Shown here piece by piece: positions 1 through 8,977 of a stretch of DNA of 54,861 nucleotides. The notes beneath the pieces were generated by a model. That model did no database searches. It was not told the origin of the DNA and saw nothing but the letters and a program-made list of their open reading frames with translations. The position numbers and the translations under genes are program-made. Positions within the stretch are counted from its first letter, which is position 1, and every line of letters begins with the position of its first letter. The stretch is from an uncultured Alistipes sp. (lineage in GTDB: Bacteria; Bacteroidota; Bacteroidia; Bacteroidales; Rikenellaceae): NCBI GenBank assembly GCA_944321765.1, contig CALUMQ010000031.1, positions 1 through 54,861 of the forward strand, given 5' to 3'.

Positions 1-555
1 GTAGCCGTAGGCGTACTCGCCCTCGAATTCGATCGTGCACGATTTCACGCCCACCTCGTCCCCGGCCTGGTAGTCCAGCACCTTGACCTTGTAGCCGTGG
101 GCCTCGCCCCAGCGCGTGTACATGCGCTGAAGCATCGACGCCCAGTCCAGCGCCTCGGTACCTCCCGCACCGGCGTTGATGTCCATGATGGCCCCGAGCT
201 TGTCCTCGTCGCGGCGCAGCATGTTGCGCATTTCGAGTTTCTCGATCCGCTCGAGCGTCGCGGCGTAGTGCGCATCCATCTCCGCCTCGCTCACGACTCC
301 CTCCTTCACGAAGTCGGGCATCAGCTGAAGATCCTCGACATCCTTGCGGATAGCATCGTAATCCTCGACCCACGCCTTGATGCCGGCCACCTTGCGCAGC
401 TGTTCCCGCGCGCGGTCGGGATTGTCCCAGAAGTCGGGCTCCTGGGTCTTCTCCTCCTCGTTGCGCAGGTCGATGCGTTTCTGCTCGATGTCCAGGCAGC
501 GCTCCAACGCCTCGCGCCGTGCGTCGAGGTCCTTGATCTGTTCGGATAAAACCAT
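1..555 (-). CDS. prfB: Peptide chain release factor 2 (partial, C-terminus outside window)
   Basis: The first 185 codons of RF2, which recognises UGA and UAA stop codons and triggers peptide release on the ribosome. The visible part covers the N-terminal helical domain and the start of the codon-recognition core, including AGAGGTEALDWASMLQRMY, the RF2 family signature in its usual place. The anticodon-like SPF loop and the GGQ loop lie beyond the left edge. The ATG at 555 starts 12 nt after the stop of the upstream kinase-like gene, so the two are probably co-transcribed. The point where many bacteria carry the in-frame UGA of the autoregulatory frameshift reads here as CTG GAC (Leu-Asp) in one continuous frame. 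Gene identity is clear. Confidence 0.95.
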   Translation of the reverse strand, partial: MVLSEQIKDLDARREALERCLDIEQKRIDLRNEEEKTQEPDFWDNPDRAREQLRKVAGIKAWVEDYDAIRKDVEDLQLMPDFVKEGVVSEAEMDAHYAATLERIEKLEMRNMLRRDEDKLGAIMDINAGAGGTEALDWASMLQRMYTRWGEAHGYKVKVLDYQAGDEVGVKSCTIEFEGEYAYGY

Positions 556-567
556 ATGTCTCGATTT

Positions 568-1209
568 CTAAAATTTCTCGTGCAGTTTGCGCTCCGCGAA
601 CTCCAGGATGAAGTCGGCCGTGCCCTCGTCACCCAGCACCGAGGAGTTCACACACAGGTGGTAGGTCGCCGCAACGCCCCACGTCCGCGAACTGTAGTAG
701 TTGTAGTACGAGGCGCGCTGGGCGTCGGCACGCTCCATCATCGTCCGCGCCTCCTCGGGCGTGCAGTGCTCCCGGGCGCAGAGGCGCGCACAACGGTCCT
801 CGTCGTCGGCCGAGATGAAGACATTGACGCACCGCGGATGGTCACGCAGGATGTAGTCGGCGCAGCGTCCCACGAAGATGGCCGATTCGCGCGAGGCGAT
901 CTCGCGGATCACGTCGCTCTGGATGCGGAACAGCGACTCGTTGGCCAGGATGTTGTTCGTATTGCCTCCCTCGTAGCCCGTGAACGGCGCCCGCAGGTAG
1001 CCGACCAGCGTTGCCAGCACCCCCTTGCGCTCCCGTTCGTCGGCACGCTCGAAGACATCCGCGCACAATCCGCTCTCGCGGGCCGCCAGATTGATGAGCT
1101 CCTTGTCGTAGAGCTTGATACCCAGACGTCGGGCGATGATCTCACCCACGGGTTTGCCGCCGCTTCCAAGCTGACGGCCGATATTGATCACGAATTTTTC
1201 GCGTTGCAT
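568..1209 (-). CDS. Cytidylate kinase-like family protein
   Basis: A 213-residue cytosolic protein with an N-terminal P-loop-like segment (INIGRQLGSGGKPVGE, residues 8-23) and the general layout of the cytidylate-kinase-like family (Pfam Cytidylate_kin2). A mid-protein FVGRCADYILRD segment and a downstream Arg-rich lid region fit a nucleotide kinase fold. The substrate of this family is not established; it is distinct from the true CMP kinase (cmk). It starts 3 nt after the MATE gene stops and is followed 12 nt later by prfB, so it looks like the middle gene of a MATE-kinase-prfB transcription unit. The ATG at 1209 is the only good start. Family assignment is fairly sure, function is not. Confidence 0.85.
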   Translation of the reverse strand: MQREKFVINIGRQLGSGGKPVGEIIARRLGIKLYDKELINLAARESGLCADVFERADERERKGVLATLVGYLRAPFTGYEGGNTNNILANESLFRIQSDVIREIASRESAIFVGRCADYILRDHPRCVNVFISADDEDRCARLCAREHCTPEEARTMMERADAQRASYYNYYSSRTWGVAATYHLCVNSSVLGDEGTADFILEFAERKLHEKF

Positions 1210-1212
1210 AGG

Positions 1213-2613
1213 TCATCGGGATTTTTCGGCGGAAACCTCGGGATGCGAAGCCCTGAATTTCCGCAACTGGTAGGTCAACATGAAGAAGGCCACGGCCGAA
1301 GCCAACAGGTCCGACAACGGCATCGAGCACCACACACCCCAACTGCCGTCCCACGACGTATGCTCGGCAAAGAAGTGCGGGAGGAAGATCAGCCCCGGCA
1401 TCAGGAAGAGCAACTGACGCGACAGCGACAGGAAGATCGCCTTCCCGGCCATGCCGATACTCATGAAGAAGTTCGTGGCGACCATCTGGAATCCGATGAT
1501 CGGATAGCAGATGAAGACGATGCGCATGCCCTCGATCGAGAGGCGTATCAGCTCCTCGTCGTTGGTGAAGAGTCCCACGGCCACCCGCGGAAAGAGCTCC
1601 CCGAGGAGGAATCCCGTGGTCGTGATACACGTCGCGCCGACGATCGTCAGCTTCAGCACCCGCATCACGCGGTCATACTGCCGGGCGCCGTAGTTGTATC
1701 CGGCGATGGGCTGCATGCCCTGGTTAAGGCCCATGACGATCATCACGAAGAAGAAGCCCAGGCGGTTGACGATGCCGTAGGCACCGATCATCAGGTCCCC
1801 GCCATACTCCTTGAGCCCCTTGTTGATGAGGATCACGATAAAGCACGCCGCGAGGTTCATCAGGAACGGCGACATGCCGATGGCCATGATGTCGCGGACG
1901 ATCTTGCGCCGCAGGCGGTAGATGCCGCGATGGAAATGCAGCAGCTCCTCGTGGTTCGACAACAGGCGGAACTGCCACATCAGCGAGATGATCTGCGCCA
2001 GCACCGTGGCGATGGCCGCTCCGCGGATGCCCCAGTCGAACCAGAAGATGAAGATCGGGTCGAGCACGGCGTTGATGACCACGGTATTGATCGTGGCATA
2101 CATCGACTTGCGGGGGTGCCCCGCGGCCCGGAGGATGGAGTTCAGACCCAGGTAGAGGTGCGTCACCACATTGCCCAGCAGGATGATGGTCATGTATTCG
2201 CGGGCGTAGCCGATCGTGGCGTCGCTGGCCCCGAAGAAGTAGAGAATCGGGTCGAGGAAGATCAGCGCGACGGCGCCGAAGACGATGCCGATGATGACGT
2301 TGAGCATCACGACGTTACCCAGTACGCACTGGGCGGTCTCGTAATCACGCTGCCCGAGACGCATCGACACGAGCGTCGCGGCACCCACGCCGACCAGCGA
2401 ACCGAATGCCGCGGCGAGGTTCATCAGCGGGAAGGTCAGTGCCAAACCCGAAATGGCCAGCGGACCGACACCGTGGCCGATGAAGATGCTGTCGACCATG
2501 TTGTAGAGCGACGACGCCGTCATTGCGATGATCGCCGGCACGGCATACTGAACAAGCAGCTTGCGGATGCGCTCGGTCCCGAGCTCCAGGGCTGCCATTT
2601 TGCGTTCCTTCAT
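1213..2613 (-). CDS. MATE family efflux transporter
   Basis: A 466-residue inner-membrane protein with about twelve hydrophobic segments and the two-fold MATE pattern. The N-terminal half starts with LGTERIRKLLVQYAVPAIIAM and has the MVDSIFIGHGVGPLAISGL segment typical of the NorM/DinF-like branch common in Bacteroidota. MATE proteins export cationic drugs or metabolites by Na+ or H+ antiport; the substrate cannot be read from the sequence. The ATG at 2613 precedes MKERKMAALELG, an ordinary MATE cytoplasmic start. The gene is followed after 3 nt by the cytidylate-kinase-like gene. A second, only distantly similar MATE lies at 21589-22965. Confidence 0.93.
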   Translation of the reverse strand: MKERKMAALELGTERIRKLLVQYAVPAIIAMTASSLYNMVDSIFIGHGVGPLAISGLALTFPLMNLAAAFGSLVGVGAATLVSMRLGQRDYETAQCVLGNVVMLNVIIGIVFGAVALIFLDPILYFFGASDATIGYAREYMTIILLGNVVTHLYLGLNSILRAAGHPRKSMYATINTVVINAVLDPIFIFWFDWGIRGAAIATVLAQIISLMWQFRLLSNHEELLHFHRGIYRLRRKIVRDIMAIGMSPFLMNLAACFIVILINKGLKEYGGDLMIGAYGIVNRLGFFFVMIVMGLNQGMQPIAGYNYGARQYDRVMRVLKLTIVGATCITTTGFLLGELFPRVAVGLFTNDEELIRLSIEGMRIVFICYPIIGFQMVATNFFMSIGMAGKAIFLSLSRQLLFLMPGLIFLPHFFAEHTSWDGSWGVWCSMPLSDLLASAVAFFMLTYQLRKFRASHPEVSAEKSR

Positions 2614-2687
2614 GTTGTCTGTTTTGTCTGTCTTTATTTACAGGTTTACAGGGAGTCTGCATCCTCCCGAAAAGCCGTACGGCAGAA

Positions 2688-2736
2688 AGGCCCTTCAAAG
2701 GCCCTTCAATCAACCCATCGGAGGCCTTTCAATCAA
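2688..2736. repeat. Three near-identical short repeats (AGGCCYTTCAA)
   Basis: In the intergenic stretch between the lipoprotein and the MATE gene, AGGCCCTTCAA occurs at 2688-2698 and directly again at 2699-2709. A variant AGGCCTTTCAA occurs at 2722-2732. The last two copies are each followed by TCAA, so they form a 15-base repeat. No hairpin with a T-run accompanies them and no TAnnTTTG promoter box was found nearby. They could be slippage products or a protein-binding array upstream of the MATE gene. Confidence 0.6.
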
Positions 2737-2779
2737 TACGAGGCGTCGTCAGGGAGAAGCCCCGCTCTCGGGACCGATG

Positions 2780-3310
2780 CTATCGCGGCACGGCGCGGTC
2801 GAGCTTCTCGAACCACGCGCGGTAGATCTCCGGATCGGTCGAGAGGCCCAGCTCCTCGGTCGTAAAGCCAGACGCCTCGTCCAGATACCACTGGTGCGAG
2901 ACGTAAACCGTGAGCCGCACTTCGCTCGTGAGCTGGAACGGCTGCACGACGAAGCTCAGACGCCGGATCTCCCCGGCCATCGGCACGATAACCACCGGCT
3001 TCTGGGTCAGCACCTGCCGCGCCACGATGAGTCCCGACGCCTTGTCGGCACTCTCGATCAGACACCCTTCACGTTGCAGCAGGTCGAAGAGCAGCGCGTA
3101 GCACTCCTCGGCACCGACCGTCATCCGGTGACGGGTCAGGGTGTCCAGCTGCTGCGCATCGGGCATTCCGTCGACCACCGAGGTTCCCCGGCGGGCCGCC
3201 AGGTAGGGATTCGACGCGCAACCCGCAAGAAGCGTTACACACGCCACAGCCGCCAGACAGACCGCCATCATCCGACATGCGGCCCGACGCAGAAAATCTC
3301 TCCTGTTCAT
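2780..3310 (-). CDS. Putative lipoprotein of unknown function
   Basis: A 176-residue protein that I do not recognise. Its N-terminus (MNRRDFLRRAA, then a hydrophobic stretch ending in LLAGC, Cys31) is a lipoprotein signal peptide, and the RRDFL part resembles a twin-arginine motif. The mature part has an N-terminal linker, then a compact alpha/beta-looking domain. It includes EECYALLFDLLQREGCLIES near residues 64-83, and a strand-rich stretch with YVSHQWYLDEASGF toward the C-terminus. It lies 29 nt downstream of cysS and is probably read from the cysS promoter. It should sit in the periplasm or outer membrane. Nothing in the neighbours suggests a specific job. Confidence 0.8.
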   Translation of the reverse strand: MNRRDFLRRAACRMMAVCLAAVACVTLLAGCASNPYLAARRGTSVVDGMPDAQQLDTLTRHRMTVGAEECYALLFDLLQREGCLIESADKASGLIVARQVLTQKPVVIVPMAGEIRRLSFVVQPFQLTSEVRLTVYVSHQWYLDEASGFTTEELGLSTDPEIYRAWFEKLDRAVPR

Positions 3311-3339
3311 ATCTTTCTCCGTTCGTTTCCGCAGCTGTT

Positions 3340-4815
3340 CTACTCCAGTTCCCAGTCCGAACCGTCCTTGCGGTCCTTGACGCGGACGCCGGCGGCCGTC
3401 AGTCCGTCACGAATGCGGTCCGACGTCGCCCAGTCCTTCGCGGCCTTGGCTCCCTGGCGGATGTCGAGCAGCATCTCCACGAGCGGCGTCACGTAATCGC
3501 GTCCGGCAGCCGTACCGGCGGCCTTCTCGTCGCGAAGTCCCAGAATGTCGAAAGCGTAGCGGTGCACGGTGGCCTTCAGCGCCTCGAGATCCTCGGCCGT
3601 GATCGTCTGCGTGCCATCGGAGAGCTGGTTGATCGTGCGCACCCAGTCGAAGAGCGCCGAGATGACCATCGGCGAATTGAGGTCGTCGTCCATGGCCGCC
3701 TGGCAGCGCTCCTCCAGCTCGGCGGGCGAGACGGTCGACGCGGCCGCGGGGCGGATCTTGCCCAGCGTCTCGATGCCCTTCATCAGGCGGTCGAGACCCT
3801 TCTCGGCGGCCTGCAGCGCCTCGTTCGAGAAGTCGAGCGTCGAGCGGTAGTGGGCCTGCAGCACGAAGAAGCGGATCGTCATCGGCGAATAGGACTGCGC
3901 CAGCAGCGGGTGTTTGCCCGTGAAGAGCTCCTCAAGGGTGATGAAGTTCCCCAGCGACTTGCCCATCTTCTGGCCGTTGATCGTGATCATGTTGTTGTGC
4001 ACCCAGTAGCGGGCCGAGTCGTGGCCCAGCGCGGCGGTCGACTGTGCGATCTCGCACTCGTGGTGCGGGAACATGAGATCCATGCCGCCTCCGTGGATGT
4101 CGAACCGCTCGCCCAGGTAGCGCGTCGACATGGCCGAGCACTCCATGTGCCAGCCGGGGAATCCGTCGCTCCAGGGCGAGGGCCAGCGCATGATGTGTTC
4201 GGGCGAGGCCTTCTTCCACAGCGCAAAGTCGTAGGAGTGGTGTTTGTCCGACTGTCCGTCCAGCTCGCGCGTATTGGTCATGATGTCCTCGAGGTTACGC
4301 CCCGAGAGGCATCCGTAGTGGTACGTGCGGTTGTACTTCTCCACGTCGAAATAGACCGAGCCGTTCGACTCGTAGGCGTAGCCGGCGTCGAGAATCCGCT
4401 TCACGAACTCGATCTGCTCGATGATGTGGCCCGAGGCATAGGGCTCGATCGAGGGCGTCTCGACATTCAGCGCATCCATCGCCCGGTGGTAGCGTTCCGT
4501 GTAGTAGTGGGCCACCTCCATGGGTTCGAGCTGCTCGAGGCGCGCCTTCTTGGCGATCTTGTCCTCACCCTCGTCGGCATCGTGCTCCAGATGACCCACG
4601 TCGGTGATGTTGCGCACGTAGCGCACCTTGTAGCCCGCAGCCTTGAGGTAGCGGAACAGCAGGTCGAAGGTCACGGCCGGACGCGCATGGCCCAGATGGG
4701 GATCACCGTAGACCGTCGGACCGCAGACATACATGCCCACGCGTCCGGGGGTCAGGGGCTCGAACTCCTCCTTGCGGCGGGTGAGCGTATTGTAAAGCAC
4801 GAGGTTGGATTCCAT
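3340..4815 (-). CDS. cysS: Cysteine--tRNA ligase
   Basis: CysRS, about 491 residues, charges tRNA-Cys in the cytosol. The class I signature appears as [17 protein letters not shown] near residues 26-42, which includes the HIGH box and a zinc-binding Cys. The KMSKS loop appears as [10 protein letters not shown]. The middle has the expected [12 protein letters not shown] zinc/active-site segment, and the C-terminal helical DALR-type domain is present. I place the start at the ATG at 4815 (MESNLVLYN). The frame stays open upstream to 4953, but that part runs through the promoter box at 4846-4853 and has no conserved sequence. It leads a unit that includes the lipoprotein downstream. Confidence 0.97.
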   Translation of the reverse strand: MESNLVLYNTLTRRKEEFEPLTPGRVGMYVCGPTVYGDPHLGHARPAVTFDLLFRYLKAAGYKVRYVRNITDVGHLEHDADEGEDKIAKKARLEQLEPMEVAHYYTERYHRAMDALNVETPSIEPYASGHIIEQIEFVKRILDAGYAYESNGSVYFDVEKYNRTYHYGCLSGRNLEDIMTNTRELDGQSDKHHSYDFALWKKASPEHIMRWPSPWSDGFPGWHMECSAMSTRYLGERFDIHGGGMDLMFPHHECEIAQSTAALGHDSARYWVHNNMITINGQKMGKSLGNFITLEELFTGKHPLLAQSYSPMTIRFFVLQAHYRSTLDFSNEALQAAEKGLDRLMKGIETLGKIRPAAASTVSPAELEERCQAAMDDDLNSPMVISALFDWVRTINQLSDGTQTITAEDLEALKATVHRYAFDILGLRDEKAAGTAAGRDYVTPLVEMLLDIRQGAKAAKDWATSDRIRDGLTAAGVRVKDRKDGSDWELE

Positions 4816-4845
4816 AATCGTAAAATTCTGTACTGTTTGAATGGG

Positions 4846-4853
4846 TAAAGTTA
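4846..4853 (-). promoter_or_regulatory. Promoter -7 box of cysS
   Basis: TAACTTTA, close to the Bacteroidota TAnnTTTG box, lies 31 nt upstream of the cysS ATG at 4815. No clean -33 TTTG was seen at the usual distance. Confidence 0.55.
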
Positions 4854-4899
4854 CGACATTTTCACGAGATACGCACACGAAATGCCGAAAAAAGGTCTT

Positions 4900-4950
4900 C
4901 CGGGCCTCCGTCCGGGAGGTCGGAGCGGAGGTCGGAGCCCGGGATTTTTT
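4900..4950 (+). terminator. Terminator-like GC-rich hairpin between divergent genes
   Basis: CCGGGC (4900-4905) pairs with GCCCGG (4937-4942), and TCCG (4907-4910) pairs with CGGA (4933-4936) around one bulged C. A T-run follows at 4945-4950. The loop contains a 12-base direct repeat, GGAGGTCGGAGC-like. There is no plus-strand gene upstream for it to terminate, because cysS diverges to the left. Confidence 0.35.
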
Positions 4951-4979
4951 CACACGGCGGCCCCGGGCGCAAAATATAA

Positions 4980-5010
4980 TTGGAAATCCCCCGTTAAATC
5001 ACTACATTTG
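4980..5010 (+). promoter_or_regulatory. Promoter of the GT117 gene
   Basis: A -33 TTG at 4980-4982 and a -7 TACATTTG at 5003-5010 are separated by 20 nt, the Bacteroidota pattern. The ATG follows at 5043. Confidence 0.75.
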
Positions 5011-5042
5011 TCGGATCATTCGCATTTCTTACGCACGAAAAT

Positions 5043-8000
5043 ATGACATCCTTCAAACGCTGGAACAACATCACCGGATGGACGGTCTTCGCCATCGCCG
5101 CCCTCGTCTATCTGATGACCATGGAGCCGGTGTCGAGCCTCTGGGACTGCTCGGAGTTCATCGCCACCTCCTACAAACTCGAAGTGGGACACCCTCCCGG
5201 AGCACCGCTCTTCATGATGCTCGCACGCCTGGCCACCCTCTTCGCCTTCGGGAATCCCGACTACGTCGCCATCGCCGTCAACGCCATGAACTCGCTGGCC
5301 AGCGCCTTCTGCATCCTCTTCCTCTTCTGGACCGTCACCCACCTGGCCCGCCGTCTGGTAACGCGCAACGGACAGGCGCTCACCACGGCCAATACCGTGG
5401 CCATCCTGGGCGCCGGAGCCGTCGGAGCCCTGGCCTACACCTTCACCGACACCTTCTGGTTCTCGGCCATCGAGGGTGAGGTCTACGCCCTCTCGTCGAT
5501 GTTCACGGCACTGGTCGTATGGCTCATGCTCAAGTGGGAGGAGCAGGCCGACGAACCCCACGCCTCGCGCTGGATCATCCTGATCGCATACCTCATGGGC
5601 CTCTCGATCGGCGTGCACATCCTCAACCTGCTCTGCATCCCGGCACTGGTCTTCATCTACTACTTCCGCAAAACCGCAAAGGTGACCTGGAAGGGCGTGG
5701 TCGGCACAACGGCTATCGCCGCAGCCCTGCTCATCTTCATCAACAACATCATCATCCCCTACACCGTCTGGGTCGGCGCGCAGTTCGACACCTTCTTCGT
5801 CAACACCCTCGGACTGCCGGTCAACTCCGGCATGGTGGTCTTTGCCCTCGGGCTGATCCTCGGACTCGGATGGGCCTCGTGGAAGGCGCATCAGAAGGGC
5901 CGCGTGGTGCTCAACATGCTGCTGCTCTCGACGACGATGATCCTCATCGGCTACTCCTCCTACGCCTCGATGACCATCCGCGCCGCGGCCAACCCGCCGA
6001 TGAACTCCAACAACCCCAACAACCCCCACGCCCTGCTCTCGGTGCTCAACCGCGACCAGTACGGCGACCGTCCGCTGCTCTACGGAGCCTACTACTCGGC
6101 GCCGCCCCGCGACGTCAAGGAGTCGACGGTGCGCTACCTGGACGAGGACGGCAAATACAAGACCGCGACGGTAATCACGGGATACACCCACGCTCCGGAG
6201 TTCATGCACCTCTTCCCGCGGATGTGGAACCGCGCCAAGGACGAACGCTCCTACAAGGAGTGGGCCGCCTACCGCACGAAGGTCGAGACCCTGCGCGACG
6301 AGAACGGCGAGATACGCCGTGACGAACAGGGGCGCCCGCTGCGCGGCGAGGTGCTCGACTACGGACGCAAGCACGTCTATACCGACAGCGACGGCGAAAC
6401 CCGCTCGGTCGTCGAGCCGACCTTCGGCGAGAACCTCAACTTCCTGTTCAGCTACCAGCTTTCGTACATGTACTGGCGCTACTTCATGTGGAACTTCGTG
6501 GGACGCCAGAGCGACATCCAGCCCGCAGACTCGCGTCCGGCCATCAGCGACGGGAACTGGCTCTCGGGCATCAAGTGGATCGACGAACTCTACCTCGGGC
6601 CGCAGGAGAACCTTCCGCACGAGATCGCCGGGAACAAGGGCCGCAATACCTATTACTTCCTGCCGCTGCTCCTCGGACTCATCGGTCTCTTCTACCAGCT
6701 CAACCGCGACTCGCGCAACTTCTCGATCGTCATGTGGCTCTTCATCATGATGGGCGTCATGCTGGTCTTCTACTTCAACACCTCGCCCGGCGAGCCCCGC
6801 GAACGCGACTACGTCTACGCCGGATCGTTCTACGCCTTCTCGATCTGGATCGGACTGGGCGTACTGGCCCTGCGCGAACTCTTCGCATGGCTCGCCCGCC
6901 GCGACACCGTCGTGACGGCCGCTGCGGCAACCGTCGTGGGACTGGGCGTCCCGACGCTCCTCGCCGCCCAGAACTGGGACGACCACGACCGTTCGCACCG
7001 GACGTTCGCCCGGGACATCGGCTGGAACTACCTCCAGTCGACGCTCCCCAACTCGATCATCCTCAACTACGGCGACAACGACACCTTCCCGCTGTGGAAC
7101 AACCAGGAGGTCTACGGCGTACGTCCCGACGTGAGGATCATGAACACCTCGTACCTCGGCGCCGAATGGTACATCGACGAGATGAAGACCCGCGCCAACG
7201 AGGCGCCCGGGGTGCCCTTCTCGCTGCCCAAGCACAAGTACACCTATGCCAACGACTGGATTCCGGTGGAGAGTCGCACGGACCGTCCGGTAGACATCAA
7301 GACGGTGATCGACTTCGTGCGCAGCGACGATCCGCGCACCAAGGTGGCGCTGATCGACGGTTCGTCGGTGGACTACATTCCGTCCAAACGCATCGCCCTG
7401 CCGGTGAACAAGGAGAACGCCATCGCCTCGGGCATCGTGGCCGAGAAGGACCGCGACAAGATGGTCGACACGGTCTACCTCAACCTCCGCCGGGGATCGC
7501 TCGACAAGAGCCAGCTCATGATCCTCGACATGTTGGCCAACTTCGACTGGAAACGCCCCATCTACATGACCCAGGTCTACATCATGCAGGACTTCGGGCT
7601 GCTGGACTACCTCCAGTTCGACGGATATGCCTACCGGCTGGTGCCGATCCTCACCCCGGCCCAGAATCCCTATGAGATCGGGCGCATCGACGCCGACTAC
7701 ACGGCGCCGCTGCTGCACGACACGTTCCGCTACGGAAATCTCGACGATCCGCGGGTCTACTCCGACTACTTCATCCAGTACAACCTCTCGGCGTCACACG
7801 CCCGGGAGGCCTTTGCCCGCGTGGCGAAGGAGCTGCTGCGCGAAGAGCGCGTCGACGAGGCGGTCGAGCTGCTCGACCTCGGGCTCCAGCGCCTCCCGAC
7901 CTCACAGATCCGCTTCACAAGCTCCAATACATACCCCTTCCTCGAGGCCTACTACGCCGCCGGGGCCATGGGCAACGAAGGAGCCGCCGAGAAGGGCGAC

Positions 8001-8279
8001 GCCCTGCTGCGCGAATACGCCCGGACGCTCATAGAATACATCGAGTACTACCTCACGTTCTTGGGAGCAAAGGGCGATCTGGTGTCGGGCATCATCGACG
8101 ACAAGCTTGACGAGCTGGGCGATGTCTACTACCTGGCCAGCTACGCCGGACGCCGCGACATTGTGGCCGAGCTGAACGACTACTACCGTTCGCTGGGCGT
8201 TGCGGAGGAGAACCTCATCGACGTCGGCACGACGGCGGGTCCCGTGGATTCGATCACGGAGCCGCAGCCGGCCTCCTGA
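5043..8279 (+). CDS. DUF2723 / GT117 family membrane glycosyltransferase
   Basis: A 1078-residue multi-pass membrane protein of the DUF2723 family (CAZy GT117), predicted to transfer a sugar from a lipid-linked donor to proteins or glycans on the periplasmic side. The N-terminus has the family signature SSLWDCSEFIATSYKL: Asp35 and Glu38 lie in the first periplasmic loop, where GT-C enzymes keep catalytic acids, followed by VGHPPGAPLFMM. About eleven to twelve membrane spans follow up to roughly residue 640. The C-terminal soluble part starts with NWDDHDRSHR and carries NYGDNDTFPLW, both typical of the family. GT117 proteins are associated with protein O-mannosylation in Bacteroidota; that role is known of the family and not shown here. 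It has its own promoter and a strong terminator. Confidence 0.92.
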   Translation: MTSFKRWNNITGWTVFAIAALVYLMTMEPVSSLWDCSEFIATSYKLEVGHPPGAPLFMMLARLATLFAFGNPDYVAIAVNAMNSLASAFCILFLFWTVTHLARRLVTRNGQALTTANTVAILGAGAVGALAYTFTDTFWFSAIEGEVYALSSMFTALVVWLMLKWEEQADEPHASRWIILIAYLMGLSIGVHILNLLCIPALVFIYYFRKTAKVTWKGVVGTTAIAAALLIFINNIIIPYTVWVGAQFDTFFVNTLGLPVNSGMVVFALGLILGLGWASWKAHQKGRVVLNMLLLSTTMILIGYSSYASMTIRAAANPPMNSNNPNNPHALLSVLNRDQYGDRPLLYGAYYSAPPRDVKESTVRYLDEDGKYKTATVITGYTHAPEFMHLFPRMWNRAKDERSYKEWAAYRTKVETLRDENGEIRRDEQGRPLRGEVLDYGRKHVYTDSDGETRSVVEPTFGENLNFLFSYQLSYMYWRYFMWNFVGRQSDIQPADSRPAISDGNWLSGIKWIDELYLGPQENLPHEIAGNKGRNTYYFLPLLLGLIGLFYQLNRDSRNFSIVMWLFIMMGVMLVFYFNTSPGEPRERDYVYAGSFYAFSIWIGLGVLALRELFAWLARRDTVVTAAAATVVGLGVPTLLAAQNWDDHDRSHRTFARDIGWNYLQSTLPNSIILNYGDNDTFPLWNNQEVYGVRPDVRIMNTSYLGAEWYIDEMKTRANEAPGVPFSLPKHKYTYANDWIPVESRTDRPVDIKTVIDFVRSDDPRTKVALIDGSSVDYIPSKRIALPVNKENAIASGIVAEKDRDKMVDTVYLNLRRGSLDKSQLMILDMLANFDWKRPIYMTQVYIMQDFGLLDYLQFDGYAYRLVPILTPAQNPYEIGRIDADYTAPLLHDTFRYGNLDDPRVYSDYFIQYNLSASHAREAFARVAKELLREERVDEAVELLDLGLQRLPTSQIRFTSSNTYPFLEAYYAAGAMGNEGAAEKGDALLREYARTLIEYIEYYLTFLGAKGDLVSGIIDDKLDELGDVYYLASYAGRRDIVAELNDYYRSLGVAEENLIDVGTTAGPVDSITEPQPAS

Positions 8280-8343
8280 CGCCGGTGCGTCAAGGAGAGC
8301 GGGGAGGGTGCAGAAATCCCTGCCGCGAAAACCCTGCCGCATG

Positions 8344-8383
8344 AAAAACGCCGCTGTCCGAGAGTTCGGACGGCGGCGTTTTT
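8344..8383 (+). terminator. Rho-independent terminator after the GT117 gene
   Basis: An 18-bp stem with one G-T pair, left arm AAAAACGCCGCTGTCCGA and right arm TCGGACGGCGGCGTTTTT, closes a GAGT loop 64 nt after the stop codon. Its A/T flanks are symmetric. Confidence 0.9.
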
Positions 8384-8429
8384 CTGTACACACCCGAAGA
8401 GGTCCGGAAAAGATCCCGAAAAATAGGTA

Positions 8430-8460
8430 TTGCACACCCCGGCGGAAAGTCGTTCCTTTG
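8430..8460 (+). promoter_or_regulatory. Promoter of flavodoxin
   Basis: A -33 TTG at 8430-8432 is followed after 20 nt by TTCCTTTG (8453-8460), a -7 box with one departure from TAnnTTTG. The ATG is at 8486. Confidence 0.6.
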
Positions 8461-8485
8461 CGCAGAACCAATAGCAACAAGAATT

Positions 8486-8977
8486 ATGATCGGAATTTTC
8501 TATGGCAGCACGACCGGAACCACCGAGGCCGTGGCCCAGGATATCGCCACCCAGCTGGGAATAGACTCCTCAGACGTCCACAACGTCGCCGATACGCCCG
8601 TCGACCGGATCAACCGCTACGACGTACTGCTGCTCGGCTCATCGACCTGGGGCAACGGGGAGCTGCAGGACGATTGGTACGGATTTCTCGACGCCTTGAA
8701 GAACAAGGATCTCAGCGGCAAAAAGATCGGGCTCTTCGGATGCGGTGACAGCGGCTCCTACCCCGACACCTTCTGCGATGCGCTGGGATTGATTTACGAA
8801 GAACTTCAGGGGTGCGGCGGCACCTTTGTGGGGTCGTATGAACCGCAGGGATACGACGTAACCGATTCACTCATATGTAACGAAGGACGGTTCATCGGGC
8901 TGGCCGTTGACGAAAGCGATCCCGCGAAGACCGACGCTCGGATTGCAGCCTGGTGCTCCCTGATCAGGGGACTCTGA
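8486..8977 (+). CDS. fldA: Flavodoxin
   Basis: A 163-residue long-chain flavodoxin, a cytosolic FMN electron carrier that replaces ferredoxin under iron limitation. The phosphate-binding loop GSTTGTTE (residues 7-14) follows the first strand, and SSTWGNGELQDDW provides the first FMN isoalloxazine loop with its Trp. GCGDSGSYPDTFCDALG gives the second FMN loop, and the extra beta-loop of the long-chain type is present (YEELQGCGGTFVGSY). A single-gene unit with its own promoter and a strong terminator. The last 16 bases, including the TGA, are duplicated directly afterwards. Confidence 0.96.
   Translation: MIGIFYGSTTGTTEAVAQDIATQLGIDSSDVHNVADTPVDRINRYDVLLLGSSTWGNGELQDDWYGFLDALKNKDLSGKKIGLFGCGDSGSYPDTFCDALGLIYEELQGCGGTFVGSYEPQGYDVTDSLICNEGRFIGLAVDESDPAKTDARIAAWCSLIRGL

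Noticed and set aside
556-2865. A long plus-strand open frame across the kinase-like and MATE genes
   Set aside because: His/Asp/Arg-rich shadow; crosses gene boundaries and the intergenic repeats.
5016-7718. A 900-codon open frame on the minus strand opposite the GT117 gene
   Set aside because: Its protein is rich in Asp, His, Val and Arg with no domain or signal, and it mirrors the GC-rich third positions of the real gene. Coding on the plus strand shows clear family motifs.
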